Notes under the pieces: generated by a model
Told to the model about the DNA's origin: nothing
Database searches by the model: none
What the model saw: only the letters and a program-made list of their open reading frames with translations
Shown: positions 41,749 to 49,568 of the stretch, piece after piece
How positions within the stretch are numbered: position 1 is the first letter of the stretch
How the letters are laid out: each line of letters starts with the position of its first letter
Position numbers and translations under genes: made by a program
Assembly: GCA_021413735.1 (NCBI GenBank)
Contig: JAIOPV010000120.1
Span: 1 to 58,443, forward strand
From: Planctomycetota bacterium
GTDB taxonomy: Bacteria > Planctomycetota > Planctomycetia > Gemmatales > Gemmataceae
Direction: 5' to 3'
DNA: 58,443 nucleotides

Positions 41749-44700
41749 ATGCTTCGCTCCCTGATTCTGGCCGCGGGACTGGGGTTCATTATCACACAGA
41801 CCCAGGCTCAGGACGCGATTCCTGCCGACACGGTTGTGGCAGTGAAAAAAGCCACCGTGTTCGTTCGCGTGCAGGCCGGACCCCTCAAAGGCAGTGGCTC
41901 CGGATTCGTCGTCTCAGCAGACAAAGATAGCGTTCTCATCGCTACGAATTATCACGTCATCGCCGGCGCGGAATTCGACAAAAAGCGACTCTCACCCGCT
42001 GAATTCGCCAAGAACTTGAAATCACCGACGATCACGGTCGTGTTCGACGGCGGCACCACGACCGAACTCTCCGCGCCGGCTGAAGCCATCGCCGCGGACC
42101 CGGACGCCGATCTCGCGATTCTTCGCGTCACTGGCCTGAAAGCTCCGCCAAAACCAATCGACTATGCCGCGTTGCCGAAACTGTCGGAAACGATGTCGGT
42201 CTACACCTTCGGCTATCCGTTCGGGCAGGCGCTCGCCACGGGTAAGGGCGCGCCGGCGATCACCGTCGGCAAAGGCTCGGTTTCTAGCCTCCGCAACGAC
42301 GACAACGGCGAACTCTCCGTCGTGCAGATCGACGGCTCGCTGAATCCCGGAAACAGCGGCGGTCCGGTCGTGGACACCAAGGGTCAACTCGTTGGTGTCG
42401 CGGTCGCAACGATCAAGAACGGGCAGGGCATCGGGTTCGCGGTTCCCGCTGCCGAGCTTGGGAAGGTGCTGAAGGGTCGGCTCGGTGGCTTCCAAATGAC
42501 GGCAACCAAAGCAGCCGACGGTAAGCTCACAATCAAGGCCGAAGTCGGCGTGATCGACCCCGTCGCGGCGCTTCGTGGTGTCACGCTGCATTACGTTGTC
42601 GTCGATGCCAAGGCGAAGAAGCCAGACAGCAAGGAAGCCATCGAGAAGCAAACCGGAGCCAAGAAAGCGCTCCTGAAGATCGAAAGTGGCGTCGCATCCG
42701 GTGAAGTCATCCTCGATGCGATCGAGGGCGAACTCTTCGTGCAGGCTGTGCCCGATGGGGGTCTGGGTGCTGCGGGCGTCAGCACCGTTCGCAGTTTCGG
42801 GCTGGTGGCTCCCAAGGGTGCGTCCGGTGCGGTGGTCCTTGGTGCGCCGGGGGCCGTGCCTGGAGGCAGTGGTGCAGGTGACGTTCCGGCGCCGGCCGGT
42901 TGGAAGGAGTACACGGCGACCAACAAGACCTACAAGGTGTGGATACCGGAGAAGGCCAACACCAGCGAGAAACAGCGAACCTCGGGCAAGTTTCCCGCAC
43001 AGCGAGTGAACTTCAACTCGGTCGTCGCCGACATGCCCGGCGGCGCGACGTACATCGTCGAACAACTCATTCTCATTCCGCCGCCTCGCATGATTAACCG
43101 CGAGGAGGTCATGAAACTGCTGCGTGACGTGTCTGTCGGCGAAGGCGTCGGTGCGAAAGTAGTCCGCGAGAACGACACGAAGATGGGGAAGTTCAACGGC
43201 ACGGAATTCCTGATCGAACGCGGCGGGTCGGCAACTCGGGCACGTGGGTTCGTCATCGGCAGCAGCATCTACCTGCTTCGTGCGATTGGAACCCGCGATC
43301 AGGTCGATTCCACCGAGAGCATGTTGTTCCTCGACTCGTGCCGATTGCAGGTCATCACTCACCAATCCGGCAATTCGGGCTCGGTGATCGCGGGCAGCGG
43401 TGGCGACCCGGAATTCAAGGAAATGGTGCCCGCTGGCGGTACGCTGGTCGGGTTGGAAATCGGTCTCGGGAAGCACGGCACCAAAGATGTCGTGAAGGCG
43501 ATGCGACCGATCTATCTGGTGGGGGACAAGGAGTCCACGGGCGAGTGGCAAGGCCCGACATCGGCCGAGATCGTGAAGGAAACCAAGAAGGTGATCGCCA
43601 AGCCGGGGTATGCGATCGGCGGGTTGTCGGTCCGGTTCGGGCCGGCTCTTTACGGGGTTTCCATCACGTTCATGAAACTGGCAGACGGCAAACTCGACCC
43701 CAAGGACAGCTACGACAGCGAATGGATTGGGACCGAATTTGGTGCTGGCCCAACCAAGATCGGCGGCACGGGCGAGTTGGCACTCGGCTTCATCGGGAAG
43801 AAGAACGCCAACGCCACGATGGGGGTCGGGCTGCTGTACAAGGAAGTCGCGGTGCAGATTCCACCGCCGCCGGTAAATCGTGGCCCTCGCATCCAGGGCG
43901 GCGGCAACACGGAGAACAGGGACCTCGCACCCGAAGGCGGCTTGCTCGTCGGGGTGGAGGTGGCCCTCGGGAAGTTCGGCCCTAACGACACCATCGCTGC
44001 AGTTCGGCCGATCTTCCGCGTTGGTGACAAGGAAACGCAAGGCGAGCAGTACGGCACCAATAACGCCCGCATCGTGAAGGTCGTGGCGAAGCCTGGGTAC
44101 GCCGTGGGTTCGATGACGGTGAAAACGGGGCTTGGGATGGATGGTTTGTCGCTAACATTCATGAAGGTTCTGGATGGCAAGCTCGACCCGAAGGACAGCT
44201 ACGAGAGCGACTGGCTCGGCGGCAAGGGCGGCGGTGGTCCCGTGCGGATGGGTGGCGATGGCACGCAAGTGATCGGACTTCTCGTGCGGACGAACCCCAA
44301 GGACGTCAGCGGGTTGGGGCTGGCGTATCTGGGTGAGAAGCCATGGCCGGCAGGCAAGCCCGACAAGATTCTGGGCGGCGGTGACGTCGAGTTCCGCGTC
44401 GGCGGTCCCGCTGGCAGCCTGCTGGTCGGGTTGGAGGTGGGCCTGGGCAAGTCGTTCAACAACGATGTTGTGCGTGCTGTGCGTCCGATCTATCGCGTGG
44501 GAGACAAGGACACCGTTGGCGACCCAGTTGGGGTGGAGTTCGGTCAGGTGGTGAAGGTTGTGGCGAAGCCTGGTTACGCGATCGGTGCGTTGAGCGCGAA
44601 GGGCGGCCTCTACGCCGACGGGCTCTCGGTGACGTTCATGAAGGTGCTGGACGGCAAACTCGACCCCAAGGACGCTTACGAGAGCGAGTGGGTGGGTAGC

Positions 44701-44826
44701 AAGGGCGGTGCCGGTCCGACGACGTCCGGCGGCAGCGGCACGTTGGTGGTTGGCGTGATCGGGCGAATGCGCAACAAGGACATCGCCGCCTGGGGTTTGC
44801 TGCTGAAGGACGAGCCGAAGAAGTGA
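41749..44826 (+). CDS. Trypsin-like serine protease with three C-terminal repeats
   Basis: 1025 residues from ATG 41749 (GAGG upstream); the same frame is open for 1.2 kb upstream, but that part is antisense to other genes. Signal peptide LRSLILAAGLGFIITQTQA. The protease domain is HtrA/trypsin-like with the triad His69 (ATNYHVI), Asp121 (DADLAIL) and Ser203 (PGNSGGPVV). A linker of 250 residues follows, with a second domain around YTATNKTYKVWIPEK. Residues about 553-673, 718-830 and 876-993 are three copies of a 115-residue unit, each ending in FMKxxDGKLDPKDSYxSEW. No PDZ domain is visible. Probably exported; the repeats may bind a surface ligand, by inference. Confidence 0.9.
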   Translation: MLRSLILAAGLGFIITQTQAQDAIPADTVVAVKKATVFVRVQAGPLKGSGSGFVVSADKDSVLIATNYHVIAGAEFDKKRLSPAEFAKNLKSPTITVVFDGGTTTELSAPAEAIAADPDADLAILRVTGLKAPPKPIDYAALPKLSETMSVYTFGYPFGQALATGKGAPAITVGKGSVSSLRNDDNGELSVVQIDGSLNPGNSGGPVVDTKGQLVGVAVATIKNGQGIGFAVPAAELGKVLKGRLGGFQMTATKAADGKLTIKAEVGVIDPVAALRGVTLHYVVVDAKAKKPDSKEAIEKQTGAKKALLKIESGVASGEVILDAIEGELFVQAVPDGGLGAAGVSTVRSFGLVAPKGASGAVVLGAPGAVPGGSGAGDVPAPAGWKEYTATNKTYKVWIPEKANTSEKQRTSGKFPAQRVNFNSVVADMPGGATYIVEQLILIPPPRMINREEVMKLLRDVSVGEGVGAKVVRENDTKMGKFNGTEFLIERGGSATRARGFVIGSSIYLLRAIGTRDQVDSTESMLFLDSCRLQVITHQSGNSGSVIAGSGGDPEFKEMVPAGGTLVGLEIGLGKHGTKDVVKAMRPIYLVGDKESTGEWQGPTSAEIVKETKKVIAKPGYAIGGLSVRFGPALYGVSITFMKLADGKLDPKDSYDSEWIGTEFGAGPTKIGGTGELALGFIGKKNANATMGVGLLYKEVAVQIPPPPVNRGPRIQGGGNTENRDLAPEGGLLVGVEVALGKFGPNDTIAAVRPIFRVGDKETQGEQYGTNNARIVKVVAKPGYAVGSMTVKTGLGMDGLSLTFMKVLDGKLDPKDSYESDWLGGKGGGGPVRMGGDGTQVIGLLVRTNPKDVSGLGLAYLGEKPWPAGKPDKILGGGDVEFRVGGPAGSLLVGLEVGLGKSFNNDVVRAVRPIYRVGDKDTVGDPVGVEFGQVVKVVAKPGYAIGALSAKGGLYADGLSVTFMKVLDGKLDPKDAYESEWVGSKGGAGPTTSGGSGTLVVGVIGRMRNKDIAAWGLLLKDEPKK

Positions 44827-44852
44827 TTGCGGTGAAGTGGATTTCACATTGT

Positions 44853-44885
44853 GGGTTCGGCAGGTCAGCGTGACCTGTCGAACCC
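44853..44885. terminator. Hairpin between converging genes
   Basis: Arms 44853-44867 and 44871-44885 pair with one mismatch around a 3-base loop. It lies 26 bases after the protease stop and 17 bases before the stop of the converging coiled-coil gene. Confidence 0.6.
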
Positions 44886-44901
44886 CCGCCGTTGATTCGC
44901 T

Positions 44902-45753
44902 TCACATCCCGTCGGGCTTCGCAGTCGTGGCCGCCTTGCTCGTTCCAGCACCCGAATCGTTCGCGCTCTTCGGTTCCACAGGCGTGCTGCGTGCGCCCTC
45001 CATGCGAGCCAGCTTCTCGCGGCAATCCTGTAAGCCCCTCTGCAACTCCTTCAGCGATTCCTCGACCTGCTTGCACTGCGCATCACGACTTACCTTCCGC
45101 TCCGATTCACTCAGCTTCGTGCGGTCCTGCTCCTGCTGAATCTTCACCATCTCATCGTGAACTGACTTCAGTTCCGCGACCGTCGCCGTCAGCTTCTCCT
45201 TCAAAACCTCCAACCCAACGGCGTCCTTCTTCCCCGCCTCCAGCGCAACCACCCGTTCCTTCAACACGTCAATCGTGGCAGCGTCTTTCTTCACCGCGTC
45301 GGATGCCGCGACCGCTTCCTTCTTGACCGAATCCACGCTTGTCGCGGTGTCTTTCTTCAGGGAATCCAGTGCCGCAACGTTCGCGTTCACTCGCTCCTTG
45401 AAGCCCTCGAATTCCGCCTTCAGCCCCTCGAACGAACGGATGCGTTCATACTGCGATGAGGTGCGTGTGTTGAATTCGTCCTTCTTCACCAACTCCGCAC
45501 GAGCTTCGCGTTCGTGGTTCAAGTCGGATCGCAGTTCGGCGATGCTCGATGAGATGCTGTTGTACAGTGTGATTGTGCCCAGCGCGACCATGCTCAAGAG
45601 GGTGCCGCCGAAGACTCGCCAAAAAACGGAGATCTTCTCGTCGTCGCTTTTCGTGGCTTTCTGATCTGCGGACTGCGAGGCAGTTCGAGCCGCCTCCGAC
45701 ATTCCAACGATGATATCCTGGTCCTGGTCCTGTCCGGAACGTTTCTGAGACAC
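44902..45753 (-). CDS. Membrane-anchored coiled-coil protein
   Basis: 283 residues from GTG 45753, with AGGAAG upstream. A short cytoplasmic head with a Lys/Asp-rich stretch is followed by one transmembrane helix (VFGGTLLSMVALGTITLYNSI, about residues 48-68). About 200 residues then show strong heptad periodicity (AELRSDLNHEREARAELVKK, VDSVKKEAVAASDAVKKDAA with repeated SVKK/DAVKK units). The C-terminal tail is disordered. The layout resembles envelope-spanning coiled-coil proteins, but no family is recognised. Single gene on its strand. Confidence 0.8.
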   Translation of the reverse strand: MSQKRSGQDQDQDIIVGMSEAARTASQSADQKATKSDDEKISVFWRVFGGTLLSMVALGTITLYNSISSSIAELRSDLNHEREARAELVKKDEFNTRTSSQYERIRSFEGLKAEFEGFKERVNANVAALDSLKKDTATSVDSVKKEAVAASDAVKKDAATIDVLKERVVALEAGKKDAVGLEVLKEKLTATVAELKSVHDEMVKIQQEQDRTKLSESERKVSRDAQCKQVEESLKELQRGLQDCREKLARMEGARSTPVEPKSANDSGAGTSKAATTAKPDGM

Positions 45754-45905
45754 GGCTTCCTACCCCCACTCGGGCGCGTCATCGTGACAGCGCGAAGATG
45801 TAGAATCCCTGGATATCGGGGTGTATAGCGAGCCTTCCCCCAGCCCGCAACCCGATCCGGTGATGCGAATGAACGGTGGGAAACGGGCGACTTGCGCTCC
45901 CTGAG

Positions 45906-45982
45906 CTTGCGAGCCACGGGGTTTATCCCCGTGGTCTTCGATGAAGCAAAAGACCACGGGGATAAACCCCGTGGCTCGCAAG
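45906..45982. repeat. 32-base inverted repeat, family H
   Basis: Perfect arms 45906-45937 and 45951-45982, each itself containing a CACGGGG...CCCCGTG palindrome. It lies 14 bases downstream of the asparaginase stop on the minus strand. It could act as a bidirectional terminator. Confidence 0.8.
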
Positions 45983-45996
45983 TATTTCAAGTTGCA

Positions 45997-46950
45997 TCAC
46001 ATATCCGGGCCGATCTCTTTCGCCTGGAGCATCTCGACCTTCTCCCCACGGCCCACCGCATACTTGAAGTTCGTCTTCGCGGTACACGCAGCCCCCACGT
46101 TCCCCTTCGGATCGAGCGCCAGAAACGCCACCGCTGCCGGGTGAACTCCGCGTCGGCCGGCTGTTGCGTTCACTCGCTTGCAGGCGAGTTCGCACGCTTC
46201 TTGTGGCGACTTCCCACCACGCATTAACTCCACGACGAAGCTACTTCCGCTGATGCGAATGATTTCCTCGCCGACGCCGGTTGCACCAGCGGCTCCCGCG
46301 AGATCGTCCACGTACAGCCCCGCTCCGATGATCGGTGAATCACCGACTCGGCCCGGCAGCTTGTAGGCCAGCCCGCTCGTCGTGCAGACACCGCCCAGAT
46401 TGCCCTTCTTGTCGCGTGTCAGCACCGTCACCGTGTCGTGGTTATGTTCATCGACGTTGATATCGGATGGGTTGTCGTAGCGCACCGGTTGCGTCTTCGG
46501 AGGGCCGGCCTCGCTTTTCTCCTTCTTCTTGAAGTCCGGGTGCTTCTCCAGCCATTCCTTGATGGCCTCCGCGGTATACGGCACTTCCAACGGGAAGCCC
46601 TGTTGCAACGCGAACCACTTGGCCGCTTCGCCAACGAGGAAGATGTGCGGCGTCTTCTCCATGACCCGTCGAGCGAGCGCCGCGGGGTGCTTGATGTGTT
46701 CAACGCCCGCCACGGCCCCACACGAGAGCGTTTTGCCGTCCATCACGCAGGCGTCGAGCGTCAACCGGCCGAGCCGGTCAGGAAGGCTGCCGAAGCCAAC
46801 CGATGTGCGAACGCTGTAATCGTCCTCGACGGCCTGTGCCCCGATGAGGGCTGCGTCGAGAGCGGCATCGCCCTGAGTGAGCGATTTCAGCGAGGCTTCC
46901 GCTGCGACCTTTCCGAATGGCCAAGTGGCAATGACGATGGGGTCGGGCAT
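45997..46950 (-). CDS. N-terminal nucleophile asparaginase-like protein (T2 family)
   Basis: 317 residues. The enzyme family includes isoaspartyl peptidase, L-asparaginase and N4-(beta-N-acetylglucosaminyl)-asparaginase. The autocleavage site is HNHDTVTVL, with Thr173 as nucleophile after cleavage. The downstream GVCTTSGLAYKLPGRVGDSPIIGAGLYVDD is the family's substrate-binding core. The N-terminus (IVIATWPFGKVAAEASLKSL) fits the glycosylasparaginase subgroup best. No signal peptide is visible, so it is cytoplasmic or uses an unrecognised route. Upstream is a family E inverted repeat. Confidence 0.9.
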   Translation of the reverse strand: MPDPIVIATWPFGKVAAEASLKSLTQGDAALDAALIGAQAVEDDYSVRTSVGFGSLPDRLGRLTLDACVMDGKTLSCGAVAGVEHIKHPAALARRVMEKTPHIFLVGEAAKWFALQQGFPLEVPYTAEAIKEWLEKHPDFKKKEKSEAGPPKTQPVRYDNPSDINVDEHNHDTVTVLTRDKKGNLGGVCTTSGLAYKLPGRVGDSPIIGAGLYVDDLAGAAGATGVGEEIIRISGSSFVVELMRGGKSPQEACELACKRVNATAGRRGVHPAAVAFLALDPKGNVGAACTAKTNFKYAVGRGEKVEMLQAKEIGPDM

Positions 46951-46957
46951 ATTCGTG

Positions 46958-47069
46958 TTTGGTGTTTTGTGTTGAGTGTTTTGTGTTTCGTCCGGTCCCG
47001 CGAATCGCGATTCGAGCGGAAGCGGGAATACCCAACACTAAACACGAAACACTCAACACGAAACACCAA
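46958..47069. repeat. Large inverted repeat, family E
   Basis: Arms 46958-46991 and 47036-47069 match over 34 positions with three mismatches and are made of the GTGTTGAGTGTTT unit seen at 32709-32757. The inner spacer holds another palindrome (GAATCGCGATTC). It starts eight bases upstream of the asparaginase start. Confidence 0.75.
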
Positions 47070-47227
47070 AAGAAACAAACCGGCGGACGCGCTCTTCGAC
47101 GTGAAGCGCATCCGCCGGAGTTGTTCATCGGAGGAGTGAAGACGAATCGCCCGTTCCAGCGAATCCACGAACCGCCCCAGCGGTCAGGACTACGAGCCGG
47201 AGGGGATAATGAAGGATGAGTCCGAAC

Positions 47228-47425
47228 TTAGGACACAGCCGGCAAATTCGTCTGCCCTTCCGTTTTCTGTTGGTGCAGGGGGAGCAACTCCTGCCGGTAA
47301 ATCGGCACGTCGCGCGGAGCTTCGATCCCTAAACGGATCTTGCCGCGGTCGATGTCGACCACCGTAATACAGATGTTGTCTCCGATGAAAATCTTTTCCC
47401 CGAGCTTGCGACTGAGTACTAGCAT
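47228..47425 (-). CDS. csrA: Carbon storage regulator, mRNA-binding protein
   Basis: 65 residues with GGAGGACAG before ATG 47425. The full CsrA pattern is present: MLVLSRKLGEKIFIGDNICITVV, DIDRGKIRLGIEAPRDVPIYRQEL. CsrA dimers bind GGA motifs in mRNA leaders and block or alter translation. Residues Leu4, Arg6 and Arg44-region of the RNA-binding faces are conserved (LSRK and APRDVPIYR). The C-terminal tail QTNLPAVS is unremarkable. No fliW gene is adjacent. The upstream 430-bp gap may hold its promoter (TAGAAT on the minus strand at 47472-47477). Confidence 0.95.
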   Translation of the reverse strand: MLVLSRKLGEKIFIGDNICITVVDIDRGKIRLGIEAPRDVPIYRQELLPLHQQKTEGQTNLPAVS

Positions 47426-47858
47426 GGGGCTGTCCTCCGTTGAGCGCCAGTCGTCCTGAAAACGCTTTTCAATTCTACGCCATGAATCTCACGCAAATGG
47501 GAGCCAGCGAGAAATGCGAGGCTCGCTATTTGGTCGGGCGAGCGCACCGTCGGTACAACGGGCGCACCCCCACCCCAAAACCGCCAACGCATCACAATCC
47601 CCCGTGTGTATGCATGTTACGCTCGCGATTGTGAGGTCAATGTCCCACAATGACCAAGAAGTGACCAAACTTGCCCATTCCCCCGGAATAACCCCACCAA
47701 ACAGACCCCGACCGGACACCTTGGGTTCGGAACAACTGTGACAGCGTGTTGTCACTCTGAAAACGCCGAATCCCATCCGTGGGCAACGGATGGGATTCGG
47801 GGAGAACCGAGATCGTCGCTTCCTGCGACCCCGATTCATGATCCGTTTTGCGATCTCA
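47426..47858. other. 433-bp intergenic region
   Basis: The csrA side holds a candidate -10 box (TAGAAT on the minus strand at 47472-47477). A strong hairpin is at 47766-47800. The middle portion, 47500-47750, shows no gene, repeat or obvious RNA structure; the short open frames there have no ribosome site. Confidence 0.5.
47766..47800. terminator. Perfect 15-bp hairpin
   Basis: Arms 47766-47780 (CCGAATCCCATCCGT) and 47786-47800 are perfectly complementary. It is 59 bases downstream of the stop codon of the 47859 gene on the minus strand, in terminator position; no clear T-run follows. Confidence 0.6.
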
Positions 47859-48179
47859 TCACGCGGCGACGGCTTGCGTTTTCAGGAATTCGTGCGGACG
47901 GGCATCGCCTGCGAAGCGAGCGTCGGCTGGGTGGAAGAGAGCCTGCTTCAGCTTCGCGCGTTGTTCGAGAACGGCGAGTTTTTCAGGCGTGCCGGGTGCA
48001 GCCGTCGTTGGTGCCGACGGAAGCGGAGCGTTTCCGCTGAAGTTGCCAACCCCGCGTCGGGCGTACTTGCTCGTGGACGGGAACATTTCTTTCACGCCTG
48101 GGGTGTAGTAACAACTCCAGCACAGACCCCGAGGGCGGTTCACTTTCGACTTCGAGCAGTGACGACATGTGGCGATCAT
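47859..48179 (-). CDS. Small zinc-finger-like protein
   Basis: 106 residues from ATG 48179. The N-terminal half has CRHCSKSKVNRPRGLCWSCYYTPGV, a C-x2-C...C-x2-C pattern that could hold zinc, followed by PSTSKYARRGVGN. The second half is Ala/Pro-rich with a Lys-rich helix (EKLAVLEQRAKLKQALFH). I have the impression that the CWSCYYTPGV string recurs among small Gemmataceae proteins; this needs a search. It lies 50 bp downstream of the next gene on the same strand and may be co-transcribed. Function unknown; nucleic-acid binding is possible. Confidence 0.7.
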   Translation of the reverse strand: MIATCRHCSKSKVNRPRGLCWSCYYTPGVKEMFPSTSKYARRGVGNFSGNAPLPSAPTTAAPGTPEKLAVLEQRAKLKQALFHPADARFAGDARPHEFLKTQAVAA

Positions 48180-48229
48180 GACTCTCTCTCCGCATTACGA
48201 TTGTTATTGTTTGATTTTGGTGGAAGTTA

Positions 48230-48676
48230 TTACGCTGCTGCTGTTTCAGTCTTGTCTGCTATTTCGACTTTTTGCGTTGCGGGTTCGATCGGAACTCGCT
48301 CGGAAAGCTCGCGTTCGACTTCGGCGAGCAGTTCGCGACGCATTTCGGATCGTGGGGTATCGTCGAACCAGTTCAGGAACCACCGGCACGCGGCAGGTTC
48401 GCCGAGTCGCTGATCGGCCTCGAAACACAGCCGAGCGAAGAATTCCTCGACCTGCCCAACCGTCTCCAGATCGTCGCCTTGCCAGCCGCAGAAACCGAGG
48501 GCACAGGCGGCTTCGACCGGCCAATCTTGCACGCACATGAGAGGTGGTGGCGTGGTTGTGCTGCCTTGAGTCAACCGCGGATCGTCGCTTTGCAGTGCGG
48601 CTCGCAGCGATTCCAGCCCGGTCGTCGAAACGACGGGTGCAAACCCTTCTCGCCAAACTAAACGCCAGCTTTCCAT
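48230..48676 (-). CDS. Hypothetical accessory protein with Cys-rich centre
   Basis: 148 residues. N-terminal WRLVWREGFAPVVSTTGLESLRAALQSDDPRL, then TTPPPLMCVQDWPVEAACALGFCGW, which contains three conserved-looking Cys, then an acidic helical end with FFARLCFEADQ and RWFLNWFDDTPRSEM. The opening and the CVQDWPVEAAC segment look like a lineage-specific family in planctomycetes that often sits near the small zinc-finger-like protein; this is impression, not a search result. No signal peptide or membrane segment. Probably the first gene of a two-gene unit. Confidence 0.7.
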   Translation of the reverse strand: MESWRLVWREGFAPVVSTTGLESLRAALQSDDPRLTQGSTTTPPPLMCVQDWPVEAACALGFCGWQGDDLETVGQVEEFFARLCFEADQRLGEPAACRWFLNWFDDTPRSEMRRELLAEVERELSERVPIEPATQKVEIADKTETAAA

Positions 48677-49006
48677 GGTTGTCCCTCCGCTCCTCTGCGG
48701 CTTTCGCCGCCCCCTGGTGTCCCACCCCGTCGGTGCTCAACTCCTCAGTTGCATCCGACACGATTACTTATACGCCTGTTCACTATGTGTGTCAACCGAA
48801 CGGCGGCGGAATTTGTCACTTTTCTCCCCGAAAAACCGATTCGAGAGGAATTCTCCACGATAAATGGCAGTTGTTGGTGCCACTGAGACGACTAAATTAT
48901 ACATTTCTATACATTTCGACGGTCGGAACTGAGGAGTTGGGCAAACTCGACGGGCGGGAGACCGCTTCAACGCAGACCTTGCGCGGCGTAGGAATACGAA
49001 GCGCGT
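48677..49006. other. 330-bp AT-richer intergenic region
   Basis: GC content falls clearly against the neighbourhood. Two direct copies of TATACATTTC lie at 48898-48917, and a TATAAT lies on the minus strand at 48896-48901, possibly a -10 box for the 48230 gene without a good -35. A short open frame on the minus strand (48764-49042) has no ribosome site and no protein-like pattern. The region may have been acquired separately. Confidence 0.45.
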
Positions 49007-49315
49007 TTGCGGATCAGGGAAGTGGAGTGTGAAATCAGCCAAGAGGCAGCAAGGAGCGTCGTCAAAACAATTCTTGTGCTGCTCGCCGTGGTTGGCTCAA
49101 TTGGCTCAATTTGCTTTGTTCTTGTCAGTTTCGTGGTTGCGATTCTGACTTCACTCGCGGTGCAACTCGTGCCTCCGGTGATCGTTGCAGTAACCAAGCC
49201 TGTGGAGGGACTCAACCAGACAGTTGAAGCGATCTGCCTGCTCGTCTTCTGTGTGGGCTGGGGTTCCGAACTTATGCCGTGCGTATCACGGCTGCTGAGG
49301 CACTATGGCGAATGA
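49007..49315 (+). CDS. Small membrane protein, uncertain
   Basis: Up to 102 residues from TTG 49007 (GTG 49022 is possible). One long hydrophobic segment (VVKTILVLLAVVGSIGSICF continuing FVLVSFVVAILTSL) and a second one (VEAICLLVFCVGWGSELM) suggest two or three transmembrane helices. There is no good ribosome site. Its 3' end overlaps the HEAT-repeat fragment in another frame by 37 bases. It could be a genuine small gene or the damaged 5' part of the HEAT gene; I cannot decide. Confidence 0.4.
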   Translation: MRIREVECEISQEAARSVVKTILVLLAVVGSIGSICFVLVSFVVAILTSLAVQLVPPVIVAVTKPVEGLNQTVEAICLLVFCVGWGSELMPCVSRLLRHYGE

Positions 49316-49566
49316 ACAAGGACGAGCGTGTTGTGCCGTTGCTGGTGCGGACGCTGGAAGAATCGAACCTTCACGGGAGCGGTCGCACTGAGAACGAGCG
49401 CTACATGGCTGTGCGAGCGATCGGTCGGATTGGTGTTCCCGCGAAGGCTGCGGTGCCCGAACTGCTGAAACTGGTGAACCACCACGATGTCGCGCTGGCG
49501 ACGACAGCCGCAGCAGCGATCAAAGCGATCTCGCCGGAGCCGCCCAAGAAGCCCGACGCGAAATGA
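49279..49566 (+). pseudogene. HEAT-repeat protein fragment
   Basis: 95 residues from GTG 49279 (FRTYAVRITAAEALWRM if read further upstream). The segments VRITAAEALWRMNKDERVVPLLVRTLEE and YMAVRAIGRIGVPAKAAVPELLKLV are two clear HEAT-type helical pairs, and a third starts DVALATTAAAAIKAI. HEAT proteins normally have many such units; here only the C-terminal end remains, with no start site of its own. The upstream frame carries membrane helices. I read it as the remnant of a longer gene, truncated at the 5' side, though a short functional protein is possible. It converges with pyrD with a 2-bp gap. Confidence 0.55.
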
Positions 49567-49568
49567 CG

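Noticed and set aside
42022-44040. 672-codon minus-strand open frame inside the protease gene.
   Set aside because: Shadow of a GC-rich gene; no motif and no ribosome site.
48764-49042. 92-codon minus-strand open frame in the AT-rich gap.
   Set aside because: No ribosome site, no domain, composition dominated by Arg/Phe shadow; considered non-coding.
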